Shown piece after piece: positions 37,372 to 49,252 of a stretch of DNA of 64,000 bases. Position 1 is the first letter of the stretch. Every line of letters begins with the position of its first letter. The translations under genes and the position numbers were made by a program. This stretch comes from Lachnospiraceae bacterium A4 (lineage in GTDB: Bacteria > Bacillota > Clostridia > Lachnospirales > Lachnospiraceae): positions 124,001 to 188,000 of the forward strand of contig KE159530.1 in NCBI GenBank assembly GCA_000403215.2, in the 5' to 3' direction. The notes under the pieces were generated by a model. That model was not told where the DNA came from, did no database searches, and was given only the letters and a program-made list of their open reading frames with translations.

Positions 37372-37389
37372 TGCGCAAGCGGTTGCGCA
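37372..37389 (+). promoter_or_regulatory. LacI-family operator
   Basis: TGCGCAA (37372-37378), GCGG, TTGCGCA (37383-37389): perfect 7-base arms around a 4-base centre. It begins about 10 bases after the -10 element, so a bound repressor would block initiation. The shape matches LacI/GalR-type operators, and a LacI regulator is encoded at 40194 in the same cluster. Binding is inferred. Confidence 0.75.
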
Positions 37390-37500
37390 AAACAAACAGA
37401 ATGGCGTTGCAGAATACAGTGCAGTATCCGCAACTGCAAGTGTTTGGCAGGCGGGCTGGATTCTGCTGCACTGTCATGAGAATAAGAATGGAGAAAAAGT

Positions 37501-38616
37501 ATGTTGGATTATATCAAGGGAATGGACATCTCGTCACTAGATGAGATTGAGAAGCTCGGTGCAAAGTTTTATGACCATGGAGGGGAGGGGGATTTGATTC
37601 AGATTCTCAAGGACTACGGGACAAATTATATCCGCCTGCGGATTTGGAACGATCCCAAGTCTCCTGACGGCAAGCCCTACGGTGCAGGCAACACGGACTA
37701 TGAGACAATGCTTCGCATGGCAAAGCGTGTGAAGGCGGCAGGACTTGGCTTTTTGCTGGATTTTCATTACAGTGATTTCTGGGCGGACCCCGGCAAGCAG
37801 CGCAAACCGAAGGCGTGGGCGGACTACAATGCGGACCAGCTCGAGCAGGCAGTGTATGATTTTACCAAGGAAATCTTAAATCGTCTGGCGCAGGAGAATA
37901 TCGTGCCAGATATGGTGCAGGTCGGCAATGAGCTGTCAAATGGACTGCTCTGGCCGGAGGGACAGGTTCCAAATTATGCAAATATTGCACGCTTTGTCAG
38001 CGCAGGCGTCAGCGCCGTGAAGGAGGTCTGTCCTGCTGCAAAGATTATGATACATCTCGACAACGGCGGCAACAACGCACTGTACAGGGAGTGGTTTGAC
38101 CAGTATATCAATGTGAACAACGGCGCGGATTTCGATGTGATTGGACTTTCTTACTATCCGTTCTGGCATGGCACGCTGGACGATTTGTCGAACAATATGA
38201 ACGATATCGCAGTGCGCTATGGAAAAGAGCTTGTCATTGCAGAGGTTTCAATGGGACATACCACCGAGGACTACGCCGCGTATGAGAAGCTTGCGCCGGA
38301 GCAGAGAAAGGGCATGGCGACAAAATCCGAGTTGTGCGAAAAAGTGCCATTTGCAATGACAAAAGAGGGACAGTGTGACTTTATAAAAGCATTTTTGGAG
38401 GTAGTCGAGAAGGTGCCGGAGCAAAAGGGCAGAGGTTTCTTTTACTGGGAGCCGGGCTGGTTGCCAGTGGCAGGAAGTGGCTGGGCGACAGATGCGGCGC
38501 TCCCCTATATCAAGGAGAAAGGGCCTTGCGGCAATGAGTGGGCAAATCAAGCACTGTTTGACTATGACGGCAATGCGCTTCCAGCGCTGGAGATTATCAG
38601 GGATTACAAAATATAA
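37501..38616 (+). CDS. GH53 endo-beta-1,4-galactanase, apparently cytoplasmic
   Basis: Hydrolyses beta-1,4-galactan or galacto-oligosaccharides. The 371-aa TIM-barrel protein has the GH53 landmarks GMDISSLDEIE, NYIRLRIWNDP, GFLLDFHYSDFWADPGKQ, acid/base Glu144 (VQVGNELSNGLLWPEG) and nucleophile Glu248 (VIAEVS). The N-terminus starts straight into the catalytic domain with no signal peptide, so it probably acts on imported oligosaccharides inside the cell. ATG 37501 has GGAGA at 37490. It is the first gene after the promoter and operator, followed by galT. Confidence 0.94.
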   Translation: MLDYIKGMDISSLDEIEKLGAKFYDHGGEGDLIQILKDYGTNYIRLRIWNDPKSPDGKPYGAGNTDYETMLRMAKRVKAAGLGFLLDFHYSDFWADPGKQRKPKAWADYNADQLEQAVYDFTKEILNRLAQENIVPDMVQVGNELSNGLLWPEGQVPNYANIARFVSAGVSAVKEVCPAAKIMIHLDNGGNNALYREWFDQYINVNNGADFDVIGLSYYPFWHGTLDDLSNNMNDIAVRYGKELVIAEVSMGHTTEDYAAYEKLAPEQRKGMATKSELCEKVPFAMTKEGQCDFIKAFLEVVEKVPEQKGRGFFYWEPGWLPVAGSGWATDAALPYIKEKGPCGNEWANQALFDYDGNALPALEIIRDYKI

Positions 38617-38679
38617 ACAGAATTTCGGATAACGCAGCGAGCTTCCGAGAGTCTGTCAATAAATATAGGAGGGATTTCA

Positions 38680-40191
38680 ATGATCACAGAAAACATTTCG
38701 ACGCTTGTAAACTATGGTATTGCGGCAGGGCTTCTCGATGAAGCGGACAGGATTTATACCATCAACAGACTTTTGGAGCTGTTTGGGCTGGACGATTATG
38801 ACGAGCCTCAGAATCCGGTGGTGATCACAAATGCGGCGGATTTTGACCTGGAGGGGCTGCTCAAACAGATGCTTGACTACGCGGCAGAGAAGGGAATCCT
38901 TCCCGACGACAGCATTGTGTACCGGGATTTGTTTGACACAAAAGTGATGAGCCTGCTGCTGCCGCGCCCGTCAGAGGTCATCAGCAAATTTCAGAAGCTC
39001 TATGAGGAGCAGGGCGCCAAGGCAGCGACAGACTGGTATTATACATTCAGCCAGAATACAGATTACATCAGGCGCTACCGCATTGCGCGCGACAGAAAGT
39101 GGAAGGCGGACACCGAGTACGGGGAGATGGATATCACCATCAATCTGTCCAAGCCGGAGAAGGACCCCAAGGCGATTGCGGCGGCTAAAAATGCAAAGCA
39201 AAGCGGCTATCCCAAGTGCCAGCTCTGCATGGAAAATGAGGGCTATGCCGGCCGGGTAAATCATCCAGCACGGCAGAATCACAGAATCATTCCAGTCACG
39301 ATTCAGGGAAATCAATGGGGATTTCAGTATTCGCCGTATGTGTATTACAATGAGCACTGCATCGTGTTCAACAGCCGGCATATTCCGATGAAGATTGAGC
39401 ATGATACATACGTGAAACTTTTTCACTTTGTAGAGCAGTTTCCTCATTATTTTGTGGGGTCCAACGCAGACCTTCCGATTGTGGGCGGCTCGATATTAAG
39501 CCATGACCATTTTCAGGGTGGTAATTATGAGTTTGCGATGGCGAAGGCGCCAGTCGAGAAGGAATTTACAGTGAAGGGCTTTGAGGACATTACAGCAGGC
39601 ATCGTCAAGTGGCCAATGTCTGTGATTCGGCTTTCACACAAGGATTACAACAGAATCATTGAGCTTGCGGACGTGATTCTTGCGAAATGGCGCGAGTACA
39701 CGGATGAGGCGGCATTTATCTTTGCCGAGACGGACGGGGAAGCGCATAACACCATCACGCCGATTGCCAGAAAGCGCGGAGAGAACTATGAGCTGGATTT
39801 GGTACTAAGAAATAACATTACGACCGAAGAGCATCCGCTCGGTGTCTACCATCCCCATGCAGAGCTTCATCATATCAAGAAAGAAAATATTGGTTTAATC
39901 GAAGTGATGGGTCTGGCAGTGCTGCCGTCAAGACTCAAGTCAGAGTTAGAACAGTTAGCAGAAGCGATTCTTGCAAAAGAGGACCTTCGCAAAAACGAAG
40001 TGCTCGAAAAACACGCGGACTGGGTGGAGGAGTTTCTGCCAAAATACGGCCATGTGACCAAGGATACAGTGATGGAGATCATACAAAAAGAAGTTGGCAT
40101 TGTGTTTGGCAAAGTGTTGGAGCACGCAGGCGTTTATAAGAGAGATGAGGCTGGCAGGGCAGCATTCCAGCGGTTTATCGACGGGCTGTAA
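38680..40191 (+). CDS. galT: UDP-glucose--hexose-1-phosphate uridylyltransferase, Firmicutes type
   Basis: Leloir-pathway enzyme that moves UMP between UDP-glucose and galactose-1-phosphate. The 503-aa length and sequence match the long class II GalT of Firmicutes. Visible are FDTKVMSLLLPRPSEV, KCQLCMENEGYAGRVNHPARQNH, QWGFQYSPYVYYNEHCIVFN, LPIVGGSILSHDHFQGG and GVYHPHAELHHIKKENIGLIE. ATG 38680 lies after AGGAGGG. galK and galE are not in the window. The LacI gene starts 2 bases after its stop, so both share a transcript. Confidence 0.96.
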   Translation: MITENISTLVNYGIAAGLLDEADRIYTINRLLELFGLDDYDEPQNPVVITNAADFDLEGLLKQMLDYAAEKGILPDDSIVYRDLFDTKVMSLLLPRPSEVISKFQKLYEEQGAKAATDWYYTFSQNTDYIRRYRIARDRKWKADTEYGEMDITINLSKPEKDPKAIAAAKNAKQSGYPKCQLCMENEGYAGRVNHPARQNHRIIPVTIQGNQWGFQYSPYVYYNEHCIVFNSRHIPMKIEHDTYVKLFHFVEQFPHYFVGSNADLPIVGGSILSHDHFQGGNYEFAMAKAPVEKEFTVKGFEDITAGIVKWPMSVIRLSHKDYNRIIELADVILAKWREYTDEAAFIFAETDGEAHNTITPIARKRGENYELDLVLRNNITTEEHPLGVYHPHAELHHIKKENIGLIEVMGLAVLPSRLKSELEQLAEAILAKEDLRKNEVLEKHADWVEEFLPKYGHVTKDTVMEIIQKEVGIVFGKVLEHAGVYKRDEAGRAAFQRFIDGL

Positions 40192-40193
40192 AT

Positions 40194-41198
40194 ATGAAGA
40201 GCGACAAGATTACGATTGCAGATGTCGCAGAAGCACTCCAAGTATCCAAGACGACGGTATCGCGTGCAATATCTGGCAAAGGGCGCATTGGTGATGCGAC
40301 CAGACAGCGGGTGCTTGCCTATATCGAAGCGAACGACTACAAGCCGAATGTGATTGCAAAAGGACTCGCACAGAAAAAGACATACAATATCGCGTTAGTG
40401 CTTCCCGGTGACTGCAATCTCGTGGATATGCCCTTTTTTCAGAACAGTATGCAGGGAATTTGCGAGGAGGCGTCGGCGCATGATTACGATGTCATGCTTG
40501 TGCCCGTGACAGGCAGCAACTTAGGAAATTTAGAGCGTATGATTGCCAACAGCAAAGTGGACGGCGTGATACTCAGCCGTTCACTGGTGAAGGACACCCG
40601 CGCGGCGATGTTACAGAAAGAGAACATTCCCTTTGTGATGATGGGAACTTCGCGGGACGCTAAGATTCTTCAAGTGGACAATGACCACAGAGCGGGTTGC
40701 AGCGCGCTGGTAAGCCGCATGCTGCACAGCGGGATTGCCAGAATCGGACTGATTGGCGGCAGCAGGAACTATGTCGTCAACCGGACCAGAAAACAAGGAT
40801 ATGAAGATGCCTTCTGTGCGGAGGGCAAAACACTGGAGACGGCATTGATGCTGGAGGACTGTGACAGCGTGGCAAAAATTGAGTCCGCGGCGTCAAAGCT
40901 CATTCAGGCAGGTGCCGGCGCAATCGTCTGTATGGACGATATGATCTGTTCTGTGGTATTACAGGTTTTGGCGGACAGAGATATCTTGGTGCCGCAGCAG
41001 ATTCAGGTAGCTTCATTTTATGACAGTACCCTGCTGAGACATGCGAAGCCGGCAGTCACGTCTCTTTTGTTCGACGACAGGGCGCTCGGGGCGCTCACCT
41101 GCAAGGTGTTACTGCACTGCATACAGGGGGAGGAAGTCAAGCCCAAGACCCTGCTTGGGTATGAGCTGGCGGTCAGGGAGTCCACACTCTTTGATTGA
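40194..41198 (+). CDS. LacI-family transcriptional regulator
   Basis: A 334-aa DNA-binding repressor-type protein. The N-terminal helix-turn-helix is ITIADVAEALQVSKTTVSRA followed by the hinge helix region ending DYKPNVIAKGLAQKKT. The periplasmic-binding-protein-like effector domain follows (YNIALVLPGDC, ANSKVDGVILSRS, VDNDHRAGCSALVSRM, RIGLIGGSRNYVVN, AIVCMDDMICSVVLQVL, TSLLFDDRALGALTCKVLL). It sits in the middle of the galactan cluster. The likely target is the palindrome at 37372-37389, with galactose or a galacto-oligosaccharide as inducer (inference). Confidence 0.93.
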   Translation: MKSDKITIADVAEALQVSKTTVSRAISGKGRIGDATRQRVLAYIEANDYKPNVIAKGLAQKKTYNIALVLPGDCNLVDMPFFQNSMQGICEEASAHDYDVMLVPVTGSNLGNLERMIANSKVDGVILSRSLVKDTRAAMLQKENIPFVMMGTSRDAKILQVDNDHRAGCSALVSRMLHSGIARIGLIGGSRNYVVNRTRKQGYEDAFCAEGKTLETALMLEDCDSVAKIESAASKLIQAGAGAIVCMDDMICSVVLQVLADRDILVPQQIQVASFYDSTLLRHAKPAVTSLLFDDRALGALTCKVLLHCIQGEEVKPKTLLGYELAVRESTLFD

Positions 41199-41231
41199 AA
41201 AAGTCTGTAAAGATTTTCTGGAGGGAGTATC

Positions 41232-42158
41232 ATGTCGAAGAAGAAAAAGGGGTCTGCGGAGTTTCGGTACTATGAAGTGCCGCGGGAGGAAGCGGTGCTT
41301 GCGCTGATGGGAAATAAGTGGATACAGGTCTATGGTGAGAATATCAACAACCTGCATTTTCACAATTTGATCGAGATTGGATACTGTCATTATGGGGCGG
41401 GAGAGCTCGTCATAGAAGAGGACCAGTACCGTTTTGGGGCGGGCATGGTCTCCTGCATTCCGGCGAATTTTCTGCATGTGACAAAAAGTGACACTCATGT
41501 CAGGGCATTCTGGGAGTATCTGTATATCAGCCCGGCAGATATCCTGAAACAGCAGGGAAAACCGATGCAGGAGACCCGCAATATCATAGATGCAGTCAAC
41601 AGGAGCGCGTTTTTTATAAAAGTGGAAGAGAATCCAATCTTTGTGACCTTGATTCGCGCCATCTTTGAGGAGATGCAGAATAAAAACGCCTATTACCGGG
41701 AGTGCGTCGGCGGGCTGGCGTACACACTGCTGTATGAGATTGCAAGGTTCAACGGAAGAGGCAATGTACAGTCCTGTGGCAAAAACAATAGTTTACAGTT
41801 GGAAAACGCAATCGAGTACGTAGAAAGAAATTATCCCAATAATTTTAAGATTGCAGACCTCGCAAACGAGTGCCATATGAGCGAGACCCATTTCAGACGC
41901 GTCTTTCAGGAGAAGATGAACATGACGCCGGTCGAGTATGTGAACTTTGTCCGTATCAAAAAAGCGTGTGAGCTGATTGACAAAACCGATATCAGCATGG
42001 AAGATGTGGCGGAAAAAGTCGGATTTATCACTCCGTCAACATTCAATCGGAATTTCCGGCGCATCATTGGCACGTCGCCCTATCAATGGAAAAAACGCCC
42101 TGATAACCACGAAGGGAAACTTTTAGAATACAAGATTTCTGCTTTGAAAGGGTGGTAA
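41232..42158 (+). CDS. AraC-family transcriptional regulator
   Basis: A 308-aa regulator with an N-terminal cupin-like sensing domain (LHFHNLIEIGYCHYGAGELV, EDQYRFGAGMVSCIPANFLH) and a C-terminal pair of helix-turn-helix units (FKIADLANECHMSETHFRRV, MTPVEYVNFVRIKKACELI, VGFITPSTFNRNFRRIIGTS, PYQWKK). Members with this layout usually activate sugar-use genes. It lies between the LacI gene and the beta-galactosidase and may control the downstream half of the cluster (inference). ATG 41232 follows GGAGGGAG. Confidence 0.93.
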   Translation: MSKKKKGSAEFRYYEVPREEAVLALMGNKWIQVYGENINNLHFHNLIEIGYCHYGAGELVIEEDQYRFGAGMVSCIPANFLHVTKSDTHVRAFWEYLYISPADILKQQGKPMQETRNIIDAVNRSAFFIKVEENPIFVTLIRAIFEEMQNKNAYYRECVGGLAYTLLYEIARFNGRGNVQSCGKNNSLQLENAIEYVERNYPNNFKIADLANECHMSETHFRRVFQEKMNMTPVEYVNFVRIKKACELIDKTDISMEDVAEKVGFITPSTFNRNFRRIIGTSPYQWKKRPDNHEGKLLEYKISALKGW

Positions 42159-42174
42159 GAAGGAGGAGATGGCA

Positions 42175-42675
42175 ATGGTAGATGAAGGGTATGCAGCAGA
42201 TTTGCAAAATCTGTACAGAGCTAAAAATGAGAGTGATATTTATGCAGTTCTTGATTTTTGCGAGAAATATTATGGAAAATTGGGACTTGGACAGATACCG
42301 GATTTGATGAAGATGTTCAATGAAAATACAGAGGCAAGTCCTGCACAGAATGAGTATATCGTAGAACTGCTCAATAAGATTGTTGAGAAGTATGGACAAG
42401 AGGCTGTGAATATCATTGTCGAGCGGTCAGATTCCCTTCTGGAAGAAGATTCAGAGGGGTGTATGCCATATTTGATTATCATGTTTTTCTTTTGGCATGC
42501 GGACAGACAGTTTGACATTGTGACGCCGCTTAGGACTGCAAAAGACCATATCAAAAAATTGTATCAGAAATGGGTTCACGAAAAGATCGACTATATGCAA
42601 AAACATTCAGAATATTATAAGCCAGAACAAGTAAAGAGGATTCAACATATAGAGGAGCAATTATCAGAATTATAA
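42175..42675 (+). CDS. Small helical protein of unknown function
   Basis: I do not recognise this gene with confidence. ATG 42175 is preferred, 8 bases after AGGAGG; ATG 42169 is only 2 bases away. The 166-aa protein is predicted to be all-helical and acidic, without signal peptide. Repeats such as LGQIPDLMKMFNENTEASPA and YIVELLNKIVEKYG recall HEAT-like immunity proteins (Imm30-type look), but this is a weak resemblance. Its codons are AT-richer than those of the flanking GH and regulator genes, which hints at insertion. It interrupts the AraC-GH2 spacing. The 113-base gap after it contains TATAAT at 42737-42742. Confidence 0.6.
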   Translation: MVDEGYAADLQNLYRAKNESDIYAVLDFCEKYYGKLGLGQIPDLMKMFNENTEASPAQNEYIVELLNKIVEKYGQEAVNIIVERSDSLLEEDSEGCMPYLIIMFFFWHADRQFDIVTPLRTAKDHIKKLYQKWVHEKIDYMQKHSEYYKPEQVKRIQHIEEQLSEL

Positions 42676-42788
42676 AAGAAAACGAATTTGCACGAAACGA
42701 AGATGATTATAAAAACAAGAATATCGTTGCGGGTGATATAATGGAAGTATGGTTGATACATTCCTAATTCAAATAAGAGGGCATTTAA

Positions 42789-45860
<3,072 letters not shown>

Positions 45861-45885
45861 AAAACAAATAAAGGAGGAATGAAAA

Positions 45886-47745
45886 GTGGATAAATTTGTA
45901 TTAAACATTATCCATCGTCCAGAGATGGTTCCAGAGTATTCTGCGACTGTAACAGGACAGGGAAAGGAGGAGGATATCGGGGATAAGGCGCTCCTGACCG
46001 AATCGCTCGATATTTTCAAGACACAGCAGAGGCTGGCGCACGAGAATGGTCTGAAGGTGACAATCCAGATGACATACGCGTCACTTTTCAATGATGAGGC
46101 AGTGGAGCTTGCAAAGCATGACCATGAGGAGTTTGGCGACGAGATTGCGCTCTCCCTGCTCGGACTTCCCTGCGAGGAGTTCCGCGAGAAGTACAAGACA
46201 AAGGACTTCTGCATCTGGATGTTCTCGATGGAAGACAAAAAAGCAATCGTCAATGATGTTTTCGAGAAATTCCATGATAAGTTCGGCTTTTATCCGGAGT
46301 CAACCGGTTCCTACTACATGGATGCTGAGCTGACAAACTACATCAAGGAGAAATATCCGACCGTGAAATGTGCGGTTGCGACATGCTGGGAGGAAGGACC
46401 AAAGGCATACCACACCTGCAACAACTCATGGTACACACTGTTTGACGGCGGTCCGTGGGCACCGTGGATTCCCTCCAAGCAGAATACCCATGCACCTGCG
46501 GCAAACGCGGCAGAGGACTCCGGCATCGTTGCAATTCCGCATCTGTCAAGAGACCTGATTGCATGCTATGACGGAAATGGTTCAAACTTCGGCACCCATC
46601 CGCAGAACGTGCTCCGCGGCATGATTTACGACACAAAGACATGGGAATACCCTTATCTCTATAATTTGATTGACCAGTACCGCGACCTCGCAAAGTACAA
46701 TAACGGCTATTCCTACAACATGATGTTTGTCGGACCAGGCTGGATGAACAAGATGGGACGCTGGGAGCAGCCGTATGAGCTTTTGTATAAATCATACAGT
46801 GACGGCTGCAAGTATTACGGCGACCTGAAGAAAGAGGGCAAGCTCATCGACATGACCATGGCAGAGTTTGCAGACTATTATAGGGAAAAGAAGGGCGTCA
46901 ATGCCGGCAACTACAACGAGCCGGAGTGTGCGCCATGGCGTGATATCCTTTACGGCTCAGACAAGCAGTTATTCTGGTACTGTGACCCGTATATGAGAGC
47001 CTGTGTCAACATGGATCAGGGCGGCGCCATTGTGGATCTTCGTCCCTATGTGGCAAAATTAAACTGGCCTGTCGGCATCGGCACACCGCATGTACAGGAT
47101 GCATCTTATCCGTTCCTGATTCAGGAGAAGTACCGTGCAGGTTACTTTACACACTATGCAGGAGCAGGCACGGTGAGAAGTGCGAAGCTTTCTTACAAGG
47201 GAGAGGAAGTTGACCTCTGTCTCTGCCCGACACACAGCCACTTCTCCGAGGAAGTGATTGACGGCAAAAAGACGCGCATCCTGACACTGGATCCTGTTGA
47301 AATCAAGTTTAACGGCGTGACCGTGAAGCTTCAGACCAAGGAATACTTTGAGGAAGGCGCGTCCAACATCAAGATTGAGCGGAATATTCTTGAAATCAGC
47401 GACCCGTCCGCGGAGATTACGCTTGACGAGTATATTACAGCATGCTATGGCACGACAGAGTATCCTGAGGACATGACTGGCATCACACTCGCATGTGAGG
47501 GTGCAGGCGGAGAGACCATCAACTATGAATACAGATGCCGCGATGCGAAGCTTGACGGTGCGAGCGCAGTGAGTGCGGTGATTCCGGCAATCGAGACAAA
47601 AGTTTCCCTCACTGCTTCGGACAAGGCGCTTGGCTATATCGAGGAGGGATATGCATTTTCACCGATGTTCAAGCTCGGCTACAAAAAGACAATTTCTGAT
47701 AAGGAGGTATTTGCAACATGGCTCAACTTGGAAAAGGCAAACTAA
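45886..47745 (+). CDS. Unclassified 619-aa protein, probably carbohydrate-active
   Basis: Not recognised with certainty. The GTG start at 45886 lies 8 bases after AAGGAGGA. No signal peptide. The N-terminal 330 residues look like an alpha/beta barrel: RLAHENGLKVTIQMTYASLF, HDHEEFGDEIALSLLGLP, FYPESTGSYYMDAELTNYIK, and VGPGWMNKMGRWEQPYELL. These recall polysaccharide-deacetylase/GH57-like barrels (the H-D/H-x-E pattern in HDHEEFGDE). The C-terminal 230 residues are beta-rich. Position right after the GH2 gene in the galactan cluster suggests it trims or modifies a galactoside. It may belong to a DUF3863/DUF3864-like family, a name recalled and not verified. The small zinc-ribbon gene overlaps its 3' end. 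Confidence 0.65.
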   Translation: MDKFVLNIIHRPEMVPEYSATVTGQGKEEDIGDKALLTESLDIFKTQQRLAHENGLKVTIQMTYASLFNDEAVELAKHDHEEFGDEIALSLLGLPCEEFREKYKTKDFCIWMFSMEDKKAIVNDVFEKFHDKFGFYPESTGSYYMDAELTNYIKEKYPTVKCAVATCWEEGPKAYHTCNNSWYTLFDGGPWAPWIPSKQNTHAPAANAAEDSGIVAIPHLSRDLIACYDGNGSNFGTHPQNVLRGMIYDTKTWEYPYLYNLIDQYRDLAKYNNGYSYNMMFVGPGWMNKMGRWEQPYELLYKSYSDGCKYYGDLKKEGKLIDMTMAEFADYYREKKGVNAGNYNEPECAPWRDILYGSDKQLFWYCDPYMRACVNMDQGGAIVDLRPYVAKLNWPVGIGTPHVQDASYPFLIQEKYRAGYFTHYAGAGTVRSAKLSYKGEEVDLCLCPTHSHFSEEVIDGKKTRILTLDPVEIKFNGVTVKLQTKEYFEEGASNIKIERNILEISDPSAEITLDEYITACYGTTEYPEDMTGITLACEGAGGETINYEYRCRDAKLDGASAVSAVIPAIETKVSLTASDKALGYIEEGYAFSPMFKLGYKKTISDKEVFATWLNLEKAN

Positions 47746-47936
47746 ATTACAGATGTCCATCCTGCTTTATGCGAGACCTCGACATCGACATGTTTTACAA
47801 TAAAGATACAGGCATCTACAGCTGTATCCGCTGCCAGTACAGAGGAACAGAAGCAGATGTTCTTGAGAAAAACGAGATGGTGCGTTTCCGCTACCTCGAC
47901 AGAGCGAAGCGGTTTACGAAGTTTGATTTTGACTAA
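47718..47936 (+). CDS. Zinc-ribbon microprotein (72 aa)
   Basis: A 72-aa protein with two CxxC knuckles: Cys13-Pro-Ser-Cys16 and Cys36-Ile-Arg-Cys39, spaced as in zinc ribbons. The C-terminal half is charged and helical (VLEKNEMVRFRYLDRAKRF). ATG 47718 lies 10 bases after AAGGAGG, and the first 28 bases overlap the upstream gene in another frame, so the two are translationally coupled. A function is not known. It could bind nucleic acid or act as a partner of the 619-aa protein. The strong terminator after it supports it as the last real gene of the cluster. Confidence 0.82.
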   Translation: MAQLGKGKLNYRCPSCFMRDLDIDMFYNKDTGIYSCIRCQYRGTEADVLEKNEMVRFRYLDRAKRFTKFDFD

Positions 47937-47952
47937 AAAATAATAGCAATAC

Positions 47953-47988
47953 AAGGGCAGACTCTTTTGAATGGAGTCTGCCCTTTAC
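47953..47988 (+). terminator. Terminator at the end of the galactan cluster
   Basis: AAGGGCAGACTC (47953-47964) and GAGTCTGCCCTT (47974-47985) form a perfect 12-bp stem with a 9-base loop. The T run is short. Confidence 0.85.
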
Positions 47989-48015
47989 AATTGAAAGCCT
48001 TCTGAGATTTCATAG

Positions 48016-48044
48016 TTGTACAAAGAACCGATCAATGATAAAAT
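48016..48044 (+). promoter_or_regulatory. Promoter of the DUF262/ATPase cassette
   Basis: TTGTAC (48016-48021), a 17-base spacer, then TAAAAT (48039-48044), about 40 bases before the first cassette gene and right after a terminator. The cassette is thus an independent unit. Confidence 0.7.
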
Positions 48045-48085
48045 GGGAATGACAAATGTGAGGTTGATATGGAAAGAGGCATTGT

Positions 48086-49252
48086 ATGGAAGAATATGTT
48101 CAGGAATTGACGCAGAATGATGGGGTGGAGGATGCTGGCACAATAAGATATGACAGTGAAAATGAGAATAAAGTCCAATGTATTTATCCAGCTTCCAAAA
48201 TAAAAATTGACAGGGTTCAGTTTTCCATCTTTGAATTAAAGCGCAGGTATGACAGAGGATTGATTTGTCTGGATCCAGATTTTCAAAGAAATTATGTGTG
48301 GAAACAAAAGCAGAAGTCTGAATTAATTGAATCTATCATTATGGGGATTCCACTTCCGTTGATCTATCTTGCTGAGACAATGGAGGGGAATCTGGTTATT
48401 GTTGATGGCAGACAGAGACTGACTACTTTTTTTCATTTTATGGAAAATAAGTTTTCGCTGAATGGTTTAAAAATATTGCCAGATTTAAACGGATGTAGAT
48501 TCATGGATTTTGAAAAAGATAAAACCAAACGTAAGTTTGCGACGGATATTGAAGATTTTCAGTTGGTTATACAGATCATAAAATATCCAACGCCTGACAG
48601 AGTTCGGTTTGATATTTTTGACAGAGTAAACAGAGGCGGAACACCATTAAATAATCAGGAAATGCGCAATGCGTTATATCAGGGGAAGTCTACCAAATTA
48701 TTATCTGCTTTGGCAGCGAGTGAGGAGTTCCAATGCGCAACAGGAAATTCAATAAGCCCTATTCACATGAAAGATAGATATATTATATTGAGAGCGATTG
48801 GTTTTTGGATTTGGAAAGAAGGAAAACTTACAGATCGTGAAGGAAAACCTGTAAGATATCGAAGTGATATCGAAGAATTTCTCGGTTATGTAATGGAGCA
48901 GTTAAATAGAATGAGTGAACAGGAAATTGAGGACATCTCAAAAGTATTTCGTGCGGAAATGAAAGTGGCGTATGATATTTTGGGAGAGGACGCATTTCGT
49001 ATTCCGACGGAGAATACAAAGAGGAGACCTGTTAGTATGACCTTGTTTGAAAGTCTTTTTTATTTTATGGGGCTGGTGTTGAACGATAAAAAAGACTTTG
49101 CACCATCTGATATCGTAAAGTCGGTAGAAGAAATATTGGAGGACAGTGTTTTTCTGGAGGCACTGACTTATAATGTTGACAGTGCGTTTCATGTTGAGGA
49201 ACGGTTTAGGGTAGTCACTCAAAAATATAAGGAGTTATTGAATGTTAAGTAG
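48086..49252 (+). CDS. DUF262 (GmrSD N-terminal-like) protein
   Basis: A 388-aa cytoplasmic protein. The family core is DPDFQRNYVWKQKQKSELIE, SIIMGIPLPLIYLAE, and VDGRQRLTTF (Asp107-Gly-Arg-Gln-Arg111), the ParB/sulfiredoxin-like nucleotide-binding signature of DUF262. Next come RFDIFDRVNRGGTPLNNQE and MRNALYQG. The DUF1524 HNH nuclease half found in GmrSD-type enzymes is absent; the C-terminal 150 residues are helical with no His-Asn-His motif seen. In known systems DUF262 hydrolyses nucleotides to license DNA cutting. Here it overlaps an AAA-ATPase gene by 11 bases, so the two are made together. Its codons are AT-richer than in neighbours, which suggests transfer. Confidence 0.88.
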   Translation: MEEYVQELTQNDGVEDAGTIRYDSENENKVQCIYPASKIKIDRVQFSIFELKRRYDRGLICLDPDFQRNYVWKQKQKSELIESIIMGIPLPLIYLAETMEGNLVIVDGRQRLTTFFHFMENKFSLNGLKILPDLNGCRFMDFEKDKTKRKFATDIEDFQLVIQIIKYPTPDRVRFDIFDRVNRGGTPLNNQEMRNALYQGKSTKLLSALAASEEFQCATGNSISPIHMKDRYIILRAIGFWIWKEGKLTDREGKPVRYRSDIEEFLGYVMEQLNRMSEQEIEDISKVFRAEMKVAYDILGEDAFRIPTENTKRRPVSMTLFESLFYFMGLVLNDKKDFAPSDIVKSVEEILEDSVFLEALTYNVDSAFHVEERFRVVTQKYKELLNVK

